64,000 nucleotides of DNA, taken from assembly GCA_963575745.1 (NCBI GenBank), contig CAUYUJ010000859.1, positions 7,501 through 71,500 on the forward strand, in the 5' to 3' direction. A program made the position numbers and the translations under genes. The notes under the pieces were generated by a model that worked only from the letters and a program-made list of their open reading frames with translations, ran no database searches and had not been told where the DNA came from. Below are positions 1-11,317 of this stretch, piece by piece (the stretch's first letter is position 1; each line of letters opens with the position of its first letter). Source of the DNA: Prorocentrum cordatum (lineage: Eukaryota > Sar > Dinophyceae > Prorocentrales > Prorocentraceae).

Positions 1-65
<65 letters not shown>

Positions 66-203
66 AAGGAGGAGGGGGAGAAGGGGAGAAGGAGGAGGAG
101 GAGGAGGAGGAGGAGGAGAAGAAAGAGGAGGAGCAGGAGGAGGAGGAGGAGGAGGAGGAGGTGGAGGTGGAGGCGGAGGCGGAGGAGGAGGAGGTGGCGA
201 TGG
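1..203. repeat. (ATG)n microsatellite followed by GGA-rich purine tract
   Basis: Bases 1-63 are 21 perfect ATG triplets. From 64 to about 203 the plus strand is almost pure purine, built of GGA/GGC steps. An open frame runs through it but only because the repeat lacks stops; the product would be poly-Met then poly-Gly/Arg. No gene is called. Confidence 0.95.
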
Positions 204-1211
204 GGGAGAGCGCCCGTTCGGTCCCCGTCCTTTGTACTTTCCCTTCGGTCCCTTCTCTTAGGGTCTTTGCCAGGGTCCTCCTTGGGGCCCTTGCATCACC
301 CGGGCCGTTCCCTTCTTCTTGAGCCTCCTTCCCTAAAGTATTCTTGAATTTTTCGAGCCGTTCAGGGCTCGGGGAAACTCAGCATCACCACAACCCGAGC
401 ATCCGAGAATTCAAGCGGTCTTCTGCCCTGTCTGCGCTTTTCCCCCGGTCCCCCGGTCCCCCTTTGCAGTTGATATTGCACACCGCGTGCGGGAGCACCT
501 CAATCGGCGTCGCCCATCCCTGCTGCTGCTCTTCCTCCTCCCGATCCGTCCGCAAGGGCGCCGCCGACGCCGAACACAACCGTCGCCGATCAACGATTCA
601 GGCAACTCGATGGGCAGCTGGAATAGGATTCAATTTCGTCGCAGACATTGCGAAATCCGAACCCTACCCCCGCCTGCCATCGAATCAGGAGAATCGATGG
701 TTGGTGGAGGTAGGGTCTGGGTGTTGCCACCTAACTAGATATTGTGATTTCTGGAGTCTCAACCATATGTCGATATGTGTTGTTCGCGTGTTAGTTATGG
801 TTTCCCCGAGTTGTCGATTCTCCGCGCGCCCATTTGTTGCTATGCTCATCGGCTTGTTACCCTCGTGACGAACACCTGTGAGGAGTGAAGGCAACCACGA
901 CGCCTGGACACACGCCGCTTGGACACCACAGCCTTCTCCTCTCCTTCTCCTCTCCTCCTCTCCTCCACCGCCCTTCCCCCCCCCCCCTCCTCTTCCGCCT
1001 CGCCCTCTCCAGACAGCCGATGTTGGCCCGGGCCGGCTCTTCGTCCCGAGCCGTTTTTTGACGGCCCCGGGGCCCAGCGCGGGCCCCCAGAGGGGCCGAA
1101 GACTGCGAGGGAACTTCCGCGAGGGCCCGGGCGCCCCCAGGAACGCCGTCGGCGAGGCGCCAGTCGCTGGAGAGCCGCCCGAGGCGAGAAGGCCTCCGGG
1201 AGTCGGCGAGG
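204..1211. other. Intergenic stretch, no gene recognised
   Basis: Mixed-composition sequence with short open frames on both strands but no recognisable domain or exon-like codon pattern. A C-rich pyrimidine run lies near 935-1010 and a G+C-rich part follows to about 1210. I see no supported feature here. Confidence 0.6.
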
Positions 1212-1675
1212 ACTGCCCCAAGACTGCGATGCTCTCCCCAGGAAGGCCCTCCCCTGAAAGGATGATGTCTCCCCCTTTCTGCGATACCTTTTTGGCCCGA
1301 GTGTGCGGGCTCTGGCCTCCTACCTATCCTAGTTAGGATGAGTCTCATCTTCGGCTCTTTCGCATGGAACCAGCGCAAGTGTAGCTTCCGCAACTCGCGT
1401 GTTACCACGCTTGGGTCAAGGCTGCGTACTTTTTGTAGGCTGATTTGCACGTCGAACCGTGACCAGTGAGAAGGTAAAATGTATGTGTGTGTGCTGTCGC
1501 CGAGCTGTTTGCCCTTCGGCGTCTTCGGGGCCCCTATAGAGCCAGACAGCCGGAGCCAAAACTGCGCTGCTCTCCCAAGGAGGGCCCTCCCCTGAAGGAT
1601 GATGTTCTCCCACTTCTGCGACATCTTTTCGGCCCGCGTGTGCGGGTTCTGGCCTCCTGCCGGTGAGAAGGTCAA

Positions 1676-1726
<51 letters not shown>

Positions 1727-1799
1727 CGGACAGCTTCTGTCTCCGCCTGCGCTTTCGCTCGCGCACGCGACCGAACAAGAAAAGAAAAACAAAGAGAAA

Positions 1800-1837
<38 letters not shown>

Positions 1838-1940
1838 GCCGAGCCGTTTGCCCTTCGGCGTCTTCGGGGCTCCTACAGAGCCAGACGGCCGGAGCCAAAG
1901 CTGCGAGGCTCCTCCCAGGCAGGCCCTCCTCGGGGGTGGA
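1212..1940. repeat. Three diverged copies of a 110-170 bp repeat, interleaved with (GT)n
   Basis: Related blocks lie at about 1212-1325, 1493-1665 and 1831-1940. They share a segment on Gly/Pro-type GC-rich DNA with AGGGCCCTCCCCTGAAGGAT-like wording and a shared CTGTCGCCGAG...TTTGCCCTTCGGCGTCTTCG segment (copies two and three). Pure (GT)n runs lie at about 1676-1722 and 1802-1831. The copies differ by substitutions and small indels, so this is old duplication, not an assembly echo. Confidence 0.7.
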
Positions 1941-2089
1941 CAGACCTCCCACCCTGACGCGTCGATTCGTGAGTTGTCCGTTGTCGGGTCCTCGAGAGGG
2001 CGCCGCGGCCGTCCTTTTCCAGGCGTGCGCCCGCCAGGTTTGGGCCCGAGGTCGTTTTCTCACTACACCGCGTTCTGCTCAAGGGAGGT

Positions 2090-2420
2090 CTGTCCATCCC
2101 CGACCTCCCCCCCTCCCTCGCCACCGCCCTCCCTCCCCCCCTCCCTCGCCACCCTCGCCACCGCCCATCCCTCCATCCCTCCCCAACACCCCCCCGCCTC
2201 CATCCCTCCCCGACCTCCCTCGCCTCCATCCCTCCCCGACCTCCCTCGCCTCCATCCCTCCCCGACCTCCCTCGCCTCCATCCCTCCCCGACCTCCCCCC
2301 CTCCCTCCCCGACCTCCCCCCTCCCTCGCCACCCTCGCCTCCCTGGCCTCCCCGACCTCCCTCGCCACCGTCCGCCCTCCCCCCCCTCCCTCGCCGGCGC
2401 CCGCCCTCGCCCCCCCCACG
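2090..2420. repeat. Pyrimidine-rich minisatellite, 26-bp period
   Basis: GACCTCCCT recurs at 2212, 2238, 2264 and 2290, an exact 26-bp spacing, inside a longer CCCTCC-rich tract. All frames stay open on both strands for compositional reasons. No coding claim. Confidence 0.85.
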
Positions 2421-2518
2421 GGCGCCGCCCTCTCGGAGGGGCCCCTGGCGGGAAGAGCGCGCGCACGGGGGCGCCGCGCCCCGCCGCGCGGTCGGGCGTG
2501 TGCCTCCCTCCTCCACGG

Positions 2519-2925
2519 GAGGCGCAGGACTCAACAAAAAAGAATAGGCCCGAACGTGTGCCCAAGACGGCCCAAGAGGGCCTCCGAGAGGGCCTCCGGG
2601 AAGGCACAGCCTCCAAGAGGGCCTCCTAGTTACGCGAGGTCGGGCGTGGGCCTACAGGAGGCGCAGGACTCAAACAAAAAAAGAATAGGCCCTTGGCATC
2701 GCTCGGAGGTGTGCATTTTTCCTTCGGCGAGGACCATCGAGGAGCATCCATGATCATTTGTCGAAAAAAAGCCACGCACGAAACCGACAAAAAACACAGG
2801 GAGTGGACGTCCGAGCGATGGCGAGAGCCAGAACGTGCCAGAGGACGATTGCTGGACCAGAACGTGTGCCAGAACGTGTGCCCAAGACGGCCCAAGAGGG
2901 CCTCCAAGAGGGCCTCCGGGAAGGC
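2519..2925. repeat. Short dispersed duplications related to the GGCCCAAGAGGGCC family
   Basis: A segment with GAGGCGCAGGACTCAA, an A-run and GAATAGGCCC occurs at about 2519 and 2658. The following part, GAACGTGTGCCCAAGACGG onward, occurs at about 2551 and 2869. The CCCAAGA/GGGCC wording is the same as in the larger 4.6-7.6 kb block, so these look like outlying pieces of that family. Confidence 0.6.
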
Positions 2926-3534
2926 AAGAGAAGGCCAGCTTCGAGCCAACTTCGGCCATCTTGGTGGGCTCCTGGCCAGTCTGACGCCGTCGGAAGCCGT
3001 TTGGGGGGCGTTTCTGGGCCGACTTGGGTCCCTCTTGGACCATGTTTGAAGATTGTTTGAAGATTTGTAGGGTCTGTTCTCTTTTTCGTCCAAAATCCGC
3101 CTGTAGGAGGACACGCCCGACCTAGTCCTGCCGCCCCCGACCAAATCATCTTTACAAGAACCGGATCCCCCTATGCTGACGAGTGAGCGGATGGCGCGGC
3201 GCCCAGTCCCTGCGCCTCAGCGATGTCTCCGAGGGGGCCAGGGCTGCGCCGCGCCAGGCTTAATTTTGCCGTATCCTCGGCGTGCGTGAGGTAGACTATG
3301 GGGGGATGTTGTGCGAGCCGCCGCCGAGGAGAGCCTCCAAGTCACTTGTGTGCAGGTTCGCTGCCCCTCTTGGCGTGTGCTGCTATATTTCGCCACGCTC
3401 AGCCTCACCAGGCTTGACCCCACATTGGCTCAGGATTCGCACCTGCAAGGACGAGAGGCCGATGCACTCTGTAAGCGTGTTTTTTTGAAGTCGTCTCTGG
3501 CTTCAAGAAATCCCAACCCGCCTCAGCCCGCAGC
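2926..3534. other. Intergenic, no gene recognised
   Basis: Ordinary mixed sequence with A-runs and short frames on both strands. Nothing with exon-like codon use or a recognisable motif was seen. Confidence 0.5.
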
Positions 3535-3955
3535 ACATTTGCGGCGCTCCCCAGAGGCGGCCGCGGCACGCCCTGCCCCGCCCGCTGGCGGCCTCGCCGC
3601 GGCCGCCGCGGCAGCTGCCGCGCCCGCCGCCGCGCCTCGCGCGGGCGGCCTGGCGGCGGCGGCGGCCGCGGCCGCGGCGCCGCGGCGACTCCGCAGGCGG
3701 CCGCGGCGCCCGCCGCCGCCGCGGCGGCGCCGCGCGGCGCCGCTGCGGCAGCCACGGCGGCGCGCCCGCGGCGGCAGCCGGTGCGCGCGGCGCGGCGCCG
3801 ATCGGCGGCGGCCCTCGCAGCGGCGGCGGGCTGCGACCGCCGCGCCGCGCAAGGGCGGCCTGGCGGCGGCGGCGGCCGCAGCGACCGGCGGCGCTGCGGC
3901 CGCCTCGCAGGCGGCGGCGCCGAGCGTCCCTGCCGGCCCCCCTGCCGCCGAAGCC
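3535..3955. other. Extreme G+C block (GCC/GCG-rich)
   Basis: About 420 bp composed almost entirely of G and C, with many GCGGCCGC-like steps. All six frames stay open and give Ala/Arg/Pro-rich products, which is expected from composition. It ends sharply at about 3955 where A/T returns. It could be a CpG-island-like or structured element; no gene is called. Confidence 0.7.
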
Positions 3956-4029
3956 AAGGCCTTTGTGCCCTCCCCAGATCTCCACCGATACGACTTGTTC
4001 AGCTGTTGTTTGTTGCGTGTTGTTGTTCT

Positions 4030-4556
4030 GTGTTTGCGCACAGGTGTGCACATGTGTGATGTGTGTGTGTTGTTTGTACTGTATGTAGATACTATGCTGT
4101 ATATGCGTTTCTGCGTATGAGCGCTTCAGGTATGTAATGTACACATGCACATATAAACATGTGTGTGTGTGTGTGTGCAGGTAGCTGTAGATGCATATGC
4201 AGAGGCATGTGCATGTACATACGCATGTATACATATATATATATATACATGCATACATATATGTATGTGCACAAGTACACATGTATAGGTGTGTGTTCAT
4301 GTATGTGCACACATATATCTACACATGTATGTGTGTGTGTTTCGATGTTAATGTATGTGTCTGCGTATGCCTATTTGTTTTTGTGTATATACAGGTGTGT
4401 ACACATACGCATATGTTTATACATATATGCCTACGCACGCAAACATGCATACGTCTATGTACGTGTTTATGTACATGAGCATGCGGTTATGCATGTTGTG
4501 GCGCGACTTTGCATACGTACATGAATGCGTGGACATGCACACGCACACACACACAG

Positions 4557-4612
<56 letters not shown>
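4030..4612. repeat. Compound TG/CA/TA microsatellite region
   Basis: Alternating purine-pyrimidine sequence (TGTG, ATGTGT, ATATAT) with a pure CA to TA transition at about 4545-4610. It ends in a long (TA)n run directly against GC-rich sequence. Confidence 0.9.
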
Positions 4613-7600
4613 GAGGAGGCCGGGGGGTGGGGCCCGGCCGGTGACGCCATCCTCCATGGGCGCCCCCCGGGACCTTTGGCGGGTCACAGACCCCCCGGGA
4701 CAGCCCAGGGCCGCTTCCAAATTGCCCGCGGCAGGCCACGCGGGCCGTACAGATGGTCAAGAAAGCCTGAAGAGGCCCCGAAGACGCCCAAGAGCGCCCC
4801 AAGAGGGCCCGAGATGGTTTTAAGAAGGCCGACGAGGGCCCCAAGAGGGCCTCTAAGAGGCAAACATCTGCCAATTCCCCTTGTAAAACTCACGTTTTCA
4901 GCATACTCGTTTGCTTCGTCTTCACAGTGCCCCAGACGCCCCCGAGGAGCCCCAACACAGCCCAAGAGAGACCCAAGAGGGCCCAAGACGGCCCAAAAGG
5001 GTCGTCCTGTGGGGCTCACGGAACCCCCCGAGACGGCCCAAGAAGCTCCAAAGCCAGCCCAGGAGGCCCTCAAGACGGCTTCAGGGAGGCCCAAGAGGGC
5101 CTCGTTCGACATTTTCCCGGAAGCCTCTCCGGGAACAGGATTTCTGGGTTCCGAGGACGCCCAAGACGCCCACAAGACAGCCTCAGCGAGGCCCAAGAGG
5201 GCCCGAGATGGCTTGAAGATGGCCGAAGAGGGCCCCAAGAGGGCCTTCAAGAGGTAAAAATCTGCCCATCCCCTTCGTAAAACGTACATTTGCAGCATAC
5301 TCGCTTCCTTCGTCTTCACAGGAGGCCCCCAAGACGGCGTCAGGGAGGCCCAAGAGGGCCTCGTTCGAAATCATGTTCCCGGAAGCCTCTCCGGGAACAG
5401 GATTTCCGGGTTCCGATGACGCCCAAGAGGCCCATAAGGCAGCTTCAGCGAGGCCCCAGAGGGCCCGAGATGGCTTGAAGATGGCCGAAGAGGGCCCCAA
5501 TAGGGCCTTCAAGAGGAAAACATCTGCCCATTCCCGTCGTAAAACGCACGTTTTCAGCATACTCGTTTGCTTCGTCTTCACAGTGCCCCAGACGCCCCCG
5601 AGGAGCCCCAAGACAGCCCAAGAGAGACCGAAGAGGGCCCAAGACGGCCCAAAAAGATCGTCCCGTGCGGCTCACAGAACTCCCCAAGACGGCCCAAGAG
5701 GCCCCGAAGCCGGCCCAGGAGGCCCCCAAGACTGCCTCAGGGAGGCCCAAGAGGGCTTCGTTCGAAATCATGTTCCTGGAAGCCTCTCTGGGAACATGAT
5801 TTCTGGGTTCCGAGGACGCCCACAAGACAGCCCCCAGAGGCCCCGGACATGCCGAAGATGGCCTCAGGATGGCCGACGACGCCGCCAAAACGACCCAAGA
5901 GCGCCTCCAGAGGCCCCTCCAAAGGGCCCCAGAAGCAGAAAATCATACATTTTCCAATGGTTTTCGAAGCATTTTTTCGCTCTCCCATGTTCCGCCTCCC
6001 CACGGTCCTGGACCGCGTCAGAGGCCCTTCAGATCGCTCCAAGACGGCCGAAGAGGCTCCCAAGAAAGCCCAGAGACGGCCCAGGAGGCTCCCCAGATAA
6101 GTCAAGAGGGCCTCGAGAGCGCCCCAAGAGAGCCCCAAGAGCGACCCAAGAGGACCCGACGAGCGCGACATTTCAAGGTTTTTGGCCTGAGAGGCTCCTA
6201 GGACGCCTCCGGAGGCCATCAAGAGGCTCCGAATAAGCCCCGTGAGGCTCCCAAGAGGCCCCCCGGAACAGGCCCCCAAGGGGCCCCCAGGGAAGCCCCC
6301 TGCGGGCCCCCAAGACACTTCGACAAATCGTATTTGCCAGATAGCTTTCCGGGAACATGATTCCTTGGGCTTCCGCCCACCGCCCCATCCATGTTTCCAA
6401 TTGGCTTGCCGACAAGGCCAACAAGCGCCCCTCGGTAAGCCCCCAGAGGCCCCCCTCTTAGCCGAACGAATCATGCTCCCGGAAAGCTTCCCGGGAACAT
6501 GATTCTCTATCCCCTGTTCCCCCCATCGGTGCCAACCGGGGGTTGCGGGGGGGGGATCCAGAGCTCCCGAGGCGGCCCGAGCCCGCCCCGAAGCACGCCA
6601 CGACAGGCTAAGGGGGTCCCGAGAGGGCCCAAGACGGTCCCACGAGGTCCCGAAGACGCCCAAGATGCCCTCAAGACAGCCGACGAGGACTCCAACACGC
6701 TCCAGGACGAACTCAAGAGGCTCCCCAAGAGGGCCTTGGAAGGCAATATTCGCTCATGTTCCGAGTGTTTTGGATTTTGGCGTTCTCGCTTTTCCCGCTT
6801 TCCAGCGCTCCCTCACGGCCTCGGAGGCTCTTCAGATCGCTCCAAGAAGGCCCACGAGGCCCCGACGAGGGCCCCAAGACGACCCAGGAGGCTCCCCAGA
6901 CAACCCAAGTGTGCCCCCAGAGCGCGCCAAGAGAAGGCCCAGAGGGGTCCCGAGGCGGCCCGGGCCCGCCCCGAAGCAGGCCACGACAGGCTAATGGAGG
7001 TCCCGAGAGGGCCCTAGACGGTCCCAAGAGGTCTCCAACACGCTCCAGGACGGACTCAAGAGGCTCCCCAAGAGTGCCCTGGGAGGCAAGATTCACAAAT
7101 TTTCCTATGGTTTTTTGAAGGATTTAAGCGTTCTCGCTTTCCCCGCTTCCCAGCGCTCCCTCACGGCCTCGCTCGAAGGCCCTTCAGATCGCTCCAAGAC
7201 GGGCCACGAGGCCCCGAAGAGGGCCCCAAGACGGCCCAGGAGGCTCCCCAGACAACCCAATTGTGCCCAAAGAGCTCCCCGAGAGAGGGCCCAGAGTGAA
7301 CCGCCAACTGATATTTCGAGGTCTCTGGCCCTAGAGGCCGCCTGTAAGTCCCCAGAGGCCACCAAGAGGCTCCCACGAAGCCCCGTGAGGCGCCCAAGAG
7401 GCCCCCAGGAAGCCCCAAGAGACCTCCAAGGGGCTCCCAGGGAACGCCCAAGATGCCCCCCAACACACCCCAAGAAATCATGTCCCCAGGAACCTTCCGG
7501 GGACATGGTTCATCATGGGCCCGAGAGTTCCCAGAGGCCCCCAAGGGGCCCCCAGGGAACGCCCAAGAGACCCCACACACCCCAACAAACCATGTCCCCA

Positions 7601-7640
7601 GAAAGCCTTCCGGGGACATGGTTCATCGTGGGCCCGCGAG
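4613..7640. repeat. Degenerate repeat block of the CCCAAGA/GGGCC family
   Basis: About 3 kb in which CCCAAGACGGCCCAAGAGGG-like wording recurs dozens of times. Three larger partial duplications are anchored by a segment with AAAAC.CACGTTTTCAGCATACTCG and ending CTTCGTCTTCACAG, at about 4863-4926, 5257-5320 and 5520-5582. The unit length is irregular, about 260-390 bp. Long open frames exist on both strands but give low-complexity Arg/Pro/Gly or Gly/Ala/Leu products. The block also hosts the hairpin family listed separately. Confidence 0.75.
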
Positions 7641-7826
7641 TCTCTGGAGGCTTCGAAGTGCCATCATGCTACAGGATAGTTGTCTGGGAAGTTGATATCA
7701 GGAACATGACTGATCGCCTTCTCGCGACCCTCCGGAGATCGTTTCGCACAAAGTTGCCCCAAGTGCCCTCTTGAACCGACGACGACGACGATGACGACGA
7801 CGACGACGAAACGACGAAACGAAGAA

Positions 7827-7888
<62 letters not shown>

Positions 7889-7915
7889 CGCGCCCCAATA
7901 GGCGACGACGACATT

Positions 7916-7955
<40 letters not shown>

Positions 7956-8085
7956 CACGCCCCAACAGGCTACCCAAGACGCCCCCCAAACCCATGCTCC
8001 CAGAAGGCCTTCTGGGAATTTGATTCATACGGCCTCCGCCCCCCTACACAACCATTTTCCTCGAAGGCCTTTCGGAATGCAGATT
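5109..8085. repeat. Family of about 38-bp hairpins (AATCATGTTCCCGGA stem)
   Basis: Inverted repeats with arms of 14-18 bp and a loop of about 4-6 nt sit at 5368-5405, 5765-5802, 6468-6505, 7475-7510, 7587-7623 and 7988-8026. More degenerate copies lie at 5114-5135, about 6325-6362 and about 8051-8085. The typical left arm is AAATCATGTTCCCGGA, the loop AGCCTC, and the right arm the reverse complement. Sequence between copies is largely unrelated. Copies differ, yet the arms usually still pair. Confidence 0.8.
7776..7965. repeat. (GAC)n microsatellite
   Basis: Nearly pure GAC/ACG/CGA triplets with a few interruptions at about 7805-7830 and 7889-7915. Confidence 0.95.
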
Positions 8086-8160
8086 GGCATGCGTAGACTG
8101 TGGTCCACTACTTCAGTGGAGCAGTGAATTCGAGCAGGCCTGGGGCCTGCTAGAAACTGA

Positions 8161-8180
8161 GCGCGCGCGAAGCGCGCGCG
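8161..8180. repeat. Short GC hairpin
   Basis: GCGCGCGC, a GAA loop, then GCGCGCGC forms a small perfect hairpin just before the TATC microsatellite. Its function is unknown. Confidence 0.6.
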
Positions 8181-8215
8181 GTGGTTCTAGTGTATATACA
8201 TATATGGATGAACAT

Positions 8216-8800
8216 AAACGTATCTATCTCTATCTATCTATCTATAGATATATCTATCTATCTATCTATCTATCTATATATATACATATATATAGCTATT
8301 ATATCTATATATATCTGTCTATCTATATATCTATCTATATATCTAACATATATCTGTATGCATATATATATATATATCTATATATCTATCTATCTATATA
8401 TATCTATATATCTATCTATCTATATCCATATATCTATCTATCTATCTATCGATCTATCTATGTATCGATATATCTATATATCTTTCTATATATATATATA
8501 TCTATAGCTACCTATAGATCTACCATTTTATATATCTATATATCGATGTACATATATATAGATATCCATCTATCTATATATCTGTCGATCTAACTATCCA
8601 TATATACATATCTATGCTATATATGTATATATACATATACCTAAATACCTATCTATATGTACAAATCTAAAGATTTACTTATCTATATATATATATATAT
8701 GTTTGTGTGCATGCGCGTATGCATATGTGCATGTATTTATGTATGTCTGTAAATATATGTGTGCATGTGTGCATGTCTGTATGTCTGCATGTACGTATGT
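8216..8800. repeat. (TATC)n / (TA)n / (TG)n compound microsatellite
   Basis: CTAT tetranucleotides with TATA runs to about 8600, then TA- and ATGTGTGC-type sequence to about 8800. Long Ile/Tyr/Ser frames arise only from the repeat. Confidence 0.95.
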
Positions 8801-8986
8801 ACGGATCCAAGACGAACTTCTGTCCCCAGGGAAGCGGTCGAGACCCCCTTGGGGGCCGCGGGTTGAGCCAAGCAGGTTGGCGGGATGTCCTGGTTGGCCT
8901 TCCGCCCCTGCTTCTGTTGGGGTGCGCCTTGGGCGCTCGGCCCCGCGCCGGCGTGGCAGCTCGCAGCACTTCCTCCCTCCCCCCCT

Positions 8987-9262
8987 AGGAGGAGGAGGAG
9001 GAGGAGGAGGAGGAGGAGGAGGAGGAGGAGGAGGAGGCGGAGGAGGAGGAGGAGGAGGGCGGAGGAGGAGGAGAGGGAGGAGGAGGAGGAGGAGGAGGAG
9101 GAAGAGAGGAGGAGGAGGAGGAGGAGGAGGGGGGGTGGAGGAGGAGGAGGAGGAGCAGGAGGAGCAGAAGGAGGCGGAGCGAGGACGAGCGAGGAGGAAG
9201 AGGAGGACCACGACGAGTATGAGAAGGAGGAGGACGACGAAGAGGAGGACGAGGAGGAGAAG
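8987..9262. repeat. (GGA)n purine tract
   Basis: About 275 bp of GGA/GAG on the plus strand with minor GGC and GAC steps. No gene is called despite open frames on both strands. Confidence 0.95.
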
Positions 9263-9654
9263 GAGCGGTGCACTCAGACACCCGATGCCTTGAGTTGCGC
9301 ACTGCAGGGCCCGGCGAGGGCCCCCTTTTTTTTGTCCCTTCCAGGCAGCCCCTGGTTCTGGGCGACACACACACACATTCTGCAACGGCAAGATGAGGAT
9401 GTCAGGGAATGCCTCTGGGAGGTGGTGAACGGTACAGAGGTGGTGAACAGTACAGAGCATTCGTGTTAACGAAGTTGTCCCCCTATAGCCGAGGCTGAGG
9501 TGGGGAGCGCTTCTCGCATCGAGTTTCTCCGCGCGCTGCACGCCTGAGGAGGAGGCCGCCTGCGGCTTCGGCCCCGTGTTGCCTCGGGCCCGTTCCTTCG
9601 ATGCTCGTTTCGGGGACCTTCCTGGAGCCCACCTAACGGATCTGTTCGACCCCA
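9263..9654. other. Intergenic, no gene recognised
   Basis: Mixed sequence with a short direct duplication of GGTGGTGAACGGTACAGAG / GGTGGTGAACAGTACAGAG at about 9420-9458. Nothing else was recognised. Confidence 0.5.
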
Positions 9655-9745
9655 GTTCGATTCAAGTTCGACTCAAGTTCGACTCAAGTTCGACTCAGGT
9701 TCGACTCAGGTTCGACTCAGGTTCGATTCAGGTTCGACCCAAATC
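9655..9745. repeat. 11-bp tandem repeat GTTCGACTCAG
   Basis: Seven to eight copies of GTTCGACTCA(A/G), drifting at the right end into GTTCGATTCAG and GTTCGACCCAA. Confidence 0.9.
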
Positions 9746-10180
9746 GACTGACGTTCGACGCAGCTTCGACGCACGAGTGGAGCGAGTGGCTCCAGGAAGG
9801 CCAGTCCCGAATCGGGCAGAAGCCGAGACGGGCCGAAAGCCGAAGCGGGCCTGAAACCGGATCGCTTTGTCCTCGGGAAGGGGTGGCAGTCTGCCCTCCC
9901 TCCGCCGCAGGCCCGGGCCGGCCAGGGCCCAGGCTCGGGGGCAGCGACTGTGGAGTTGATACTGTCGGCGCTGACGCCCCTGGGCGTGCCGCAGGAGCCG
10001 ATGGAGGACGCCGCCGGGGGGTGTCGGAGGCGGAGGGCGCCAACTGGACACCACGCCCTCCTCCATTCCTTTTCCTTATGAATAACTCCTCCCTGGAGCA
10101 CCCCGAGGCCAATCGGAAGGGCGGGCGGGGCGTTTCGCTTGAGACTTCCTCACCATGTATGATTCTGATGCTTCAAATGT
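9746..10180. other. Intergenic, no gene recognised
   Basis: G+C-rich sequence with open frames on both strands but no recognised domain or splice-consistent exon. Confidence 0.5.
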
Positions 10181-10745
10181 GCAACAGTTTCACGCGTGGA
10201 GGGCGGGTCGCTTTCAACATGTATAGCTCTCGCCTGGGCACGGCGCACATCCGTTTTATCACCACCCACCAAACCACCCCAACACAACCCGAAGGCTTCA
10301 ATTTGCCCTCCATTTGCGGTGGCGGGGGGATCGGGGAACATGGAACAAAAACACATTTGGGACCCGTACCCCCCCCCCCAACACGAAATTCGGTCTCCAG
10401 GTTGGGTTGGGGTGGTCTGGTAGGTCGTCACTATGTTATCTGAGGGTTGAGGACAATCTATTGCACTACTGTTGTCAGTTTAACAATTTTTACGGATTGA
10501 GGACAGGTTGTTTTCAACATGTGGCTCTCGCTTTAGCGCCGCGCACATTCGTTTCAAAGAATTGCAAGAGTTTCACGGATGGAGGGCGGGCCGTTTTCAA
10601 AATGGTGTTCTCGCTTTAGCGGCGCGCGCATTCGTGTTAAAAATGCAAGAGCTTCACAGTTTCACAGCTTCACGGATGAAGGGCGATTCTTTTTCAAAAT
10701 GTGGCTCGCGCCCCAGCGCCGCGCGCATCCGTTTTCAGAGTTTAC
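10181..10745. repeat. About four diverged copies of an 80-100 bp repeat
   Basis: The recurring order is AGTTTCACGGATGGAGGGCGGG, TTTTCAAAATGTGGCTCTCG, then AGCGCCGCGCGCAT(T/C)CG. Copies start near 10188, 10510, 10570 and 10665. They are not in a perfect array; a foldback element lies between the first and the second copy. Confidence 0.7.
10259..10434. mobile_element. Foldback (MITE-like) element with about 45-bp arms
   Basis: The left arm begins at about 10259 and contains AAACCACCCCAACACAACC. The right arm, about 10385-10434, contains GGTTGGGTTGGGGTGGTCTGG, which is its near reverse complement. The arms pair over roughly 45 bp with mismatches and enclose about 80 bp. No transposase is inside, so any mobility would be non-autonomous. 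Confidence 0.5.
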
Positions 10746-11317
10746 AGCTGTTTCAAGGCTTCTCATGGCTGACGTCCCAGAAATATGATTTTGGCACGAT
10801 GTCGGACTGTCAGGGCGCAGCAGTGACGTTGATTCGTGGTGGTGAATCCCTGAGATGGTGTGCTGGCACGATCCAGGAGCGTCGAGACAACGGCGAGTCG
10901 CGGCGCTGGAAGTCCCAGGAAGGGTGCTCTTGCGCAGCGCAGGATTTTCAAACGGTTGGTTTCCAACGGGGCACCTCCTTCGGTGGAAATGCATCTTGGT
11001 AGGGAGATATGGAGAGGGAGCTTGGAGGGAGGAGTCGTTGCAACATCGGTGATGGGTCTTGGGTTTACACTGGTCCTCGTCAACCTCCTCCTCCTCCGCC
11101 TCCACCCACTGCGCCTCCCTCGTCCTTCTCTTTCTCCTCGTGACTGACTGACTGACTGACTGACTGACTGACTGACTGACTGAGCGACTGACTGCTGACA
11201 TCGGAGTCCCAGGGGATGCTGCTATCCTTTTTTCTCCTCCTCCTCCACCTCTCACCTCTTCCTCCTCATACTCATCCTTATCCTTGCGGTCCGAAGATAA
11301 CATTCGAGAAGGGGGGG
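10746..11317. other. Intergenic, contains (GACT)n
   Basis: A pure (GACT/TGAC)n run lies at about 11141-11192. The rest shows no recognisable gene. Confidence 0.55.

Noticed and set aside
3311-4120. Ala/Arg-rich frames in the GC block and Gly/Arg frames in GGA tracts
   Set aside because: Open in all frames because stops need A/T. No codon bias or domain.
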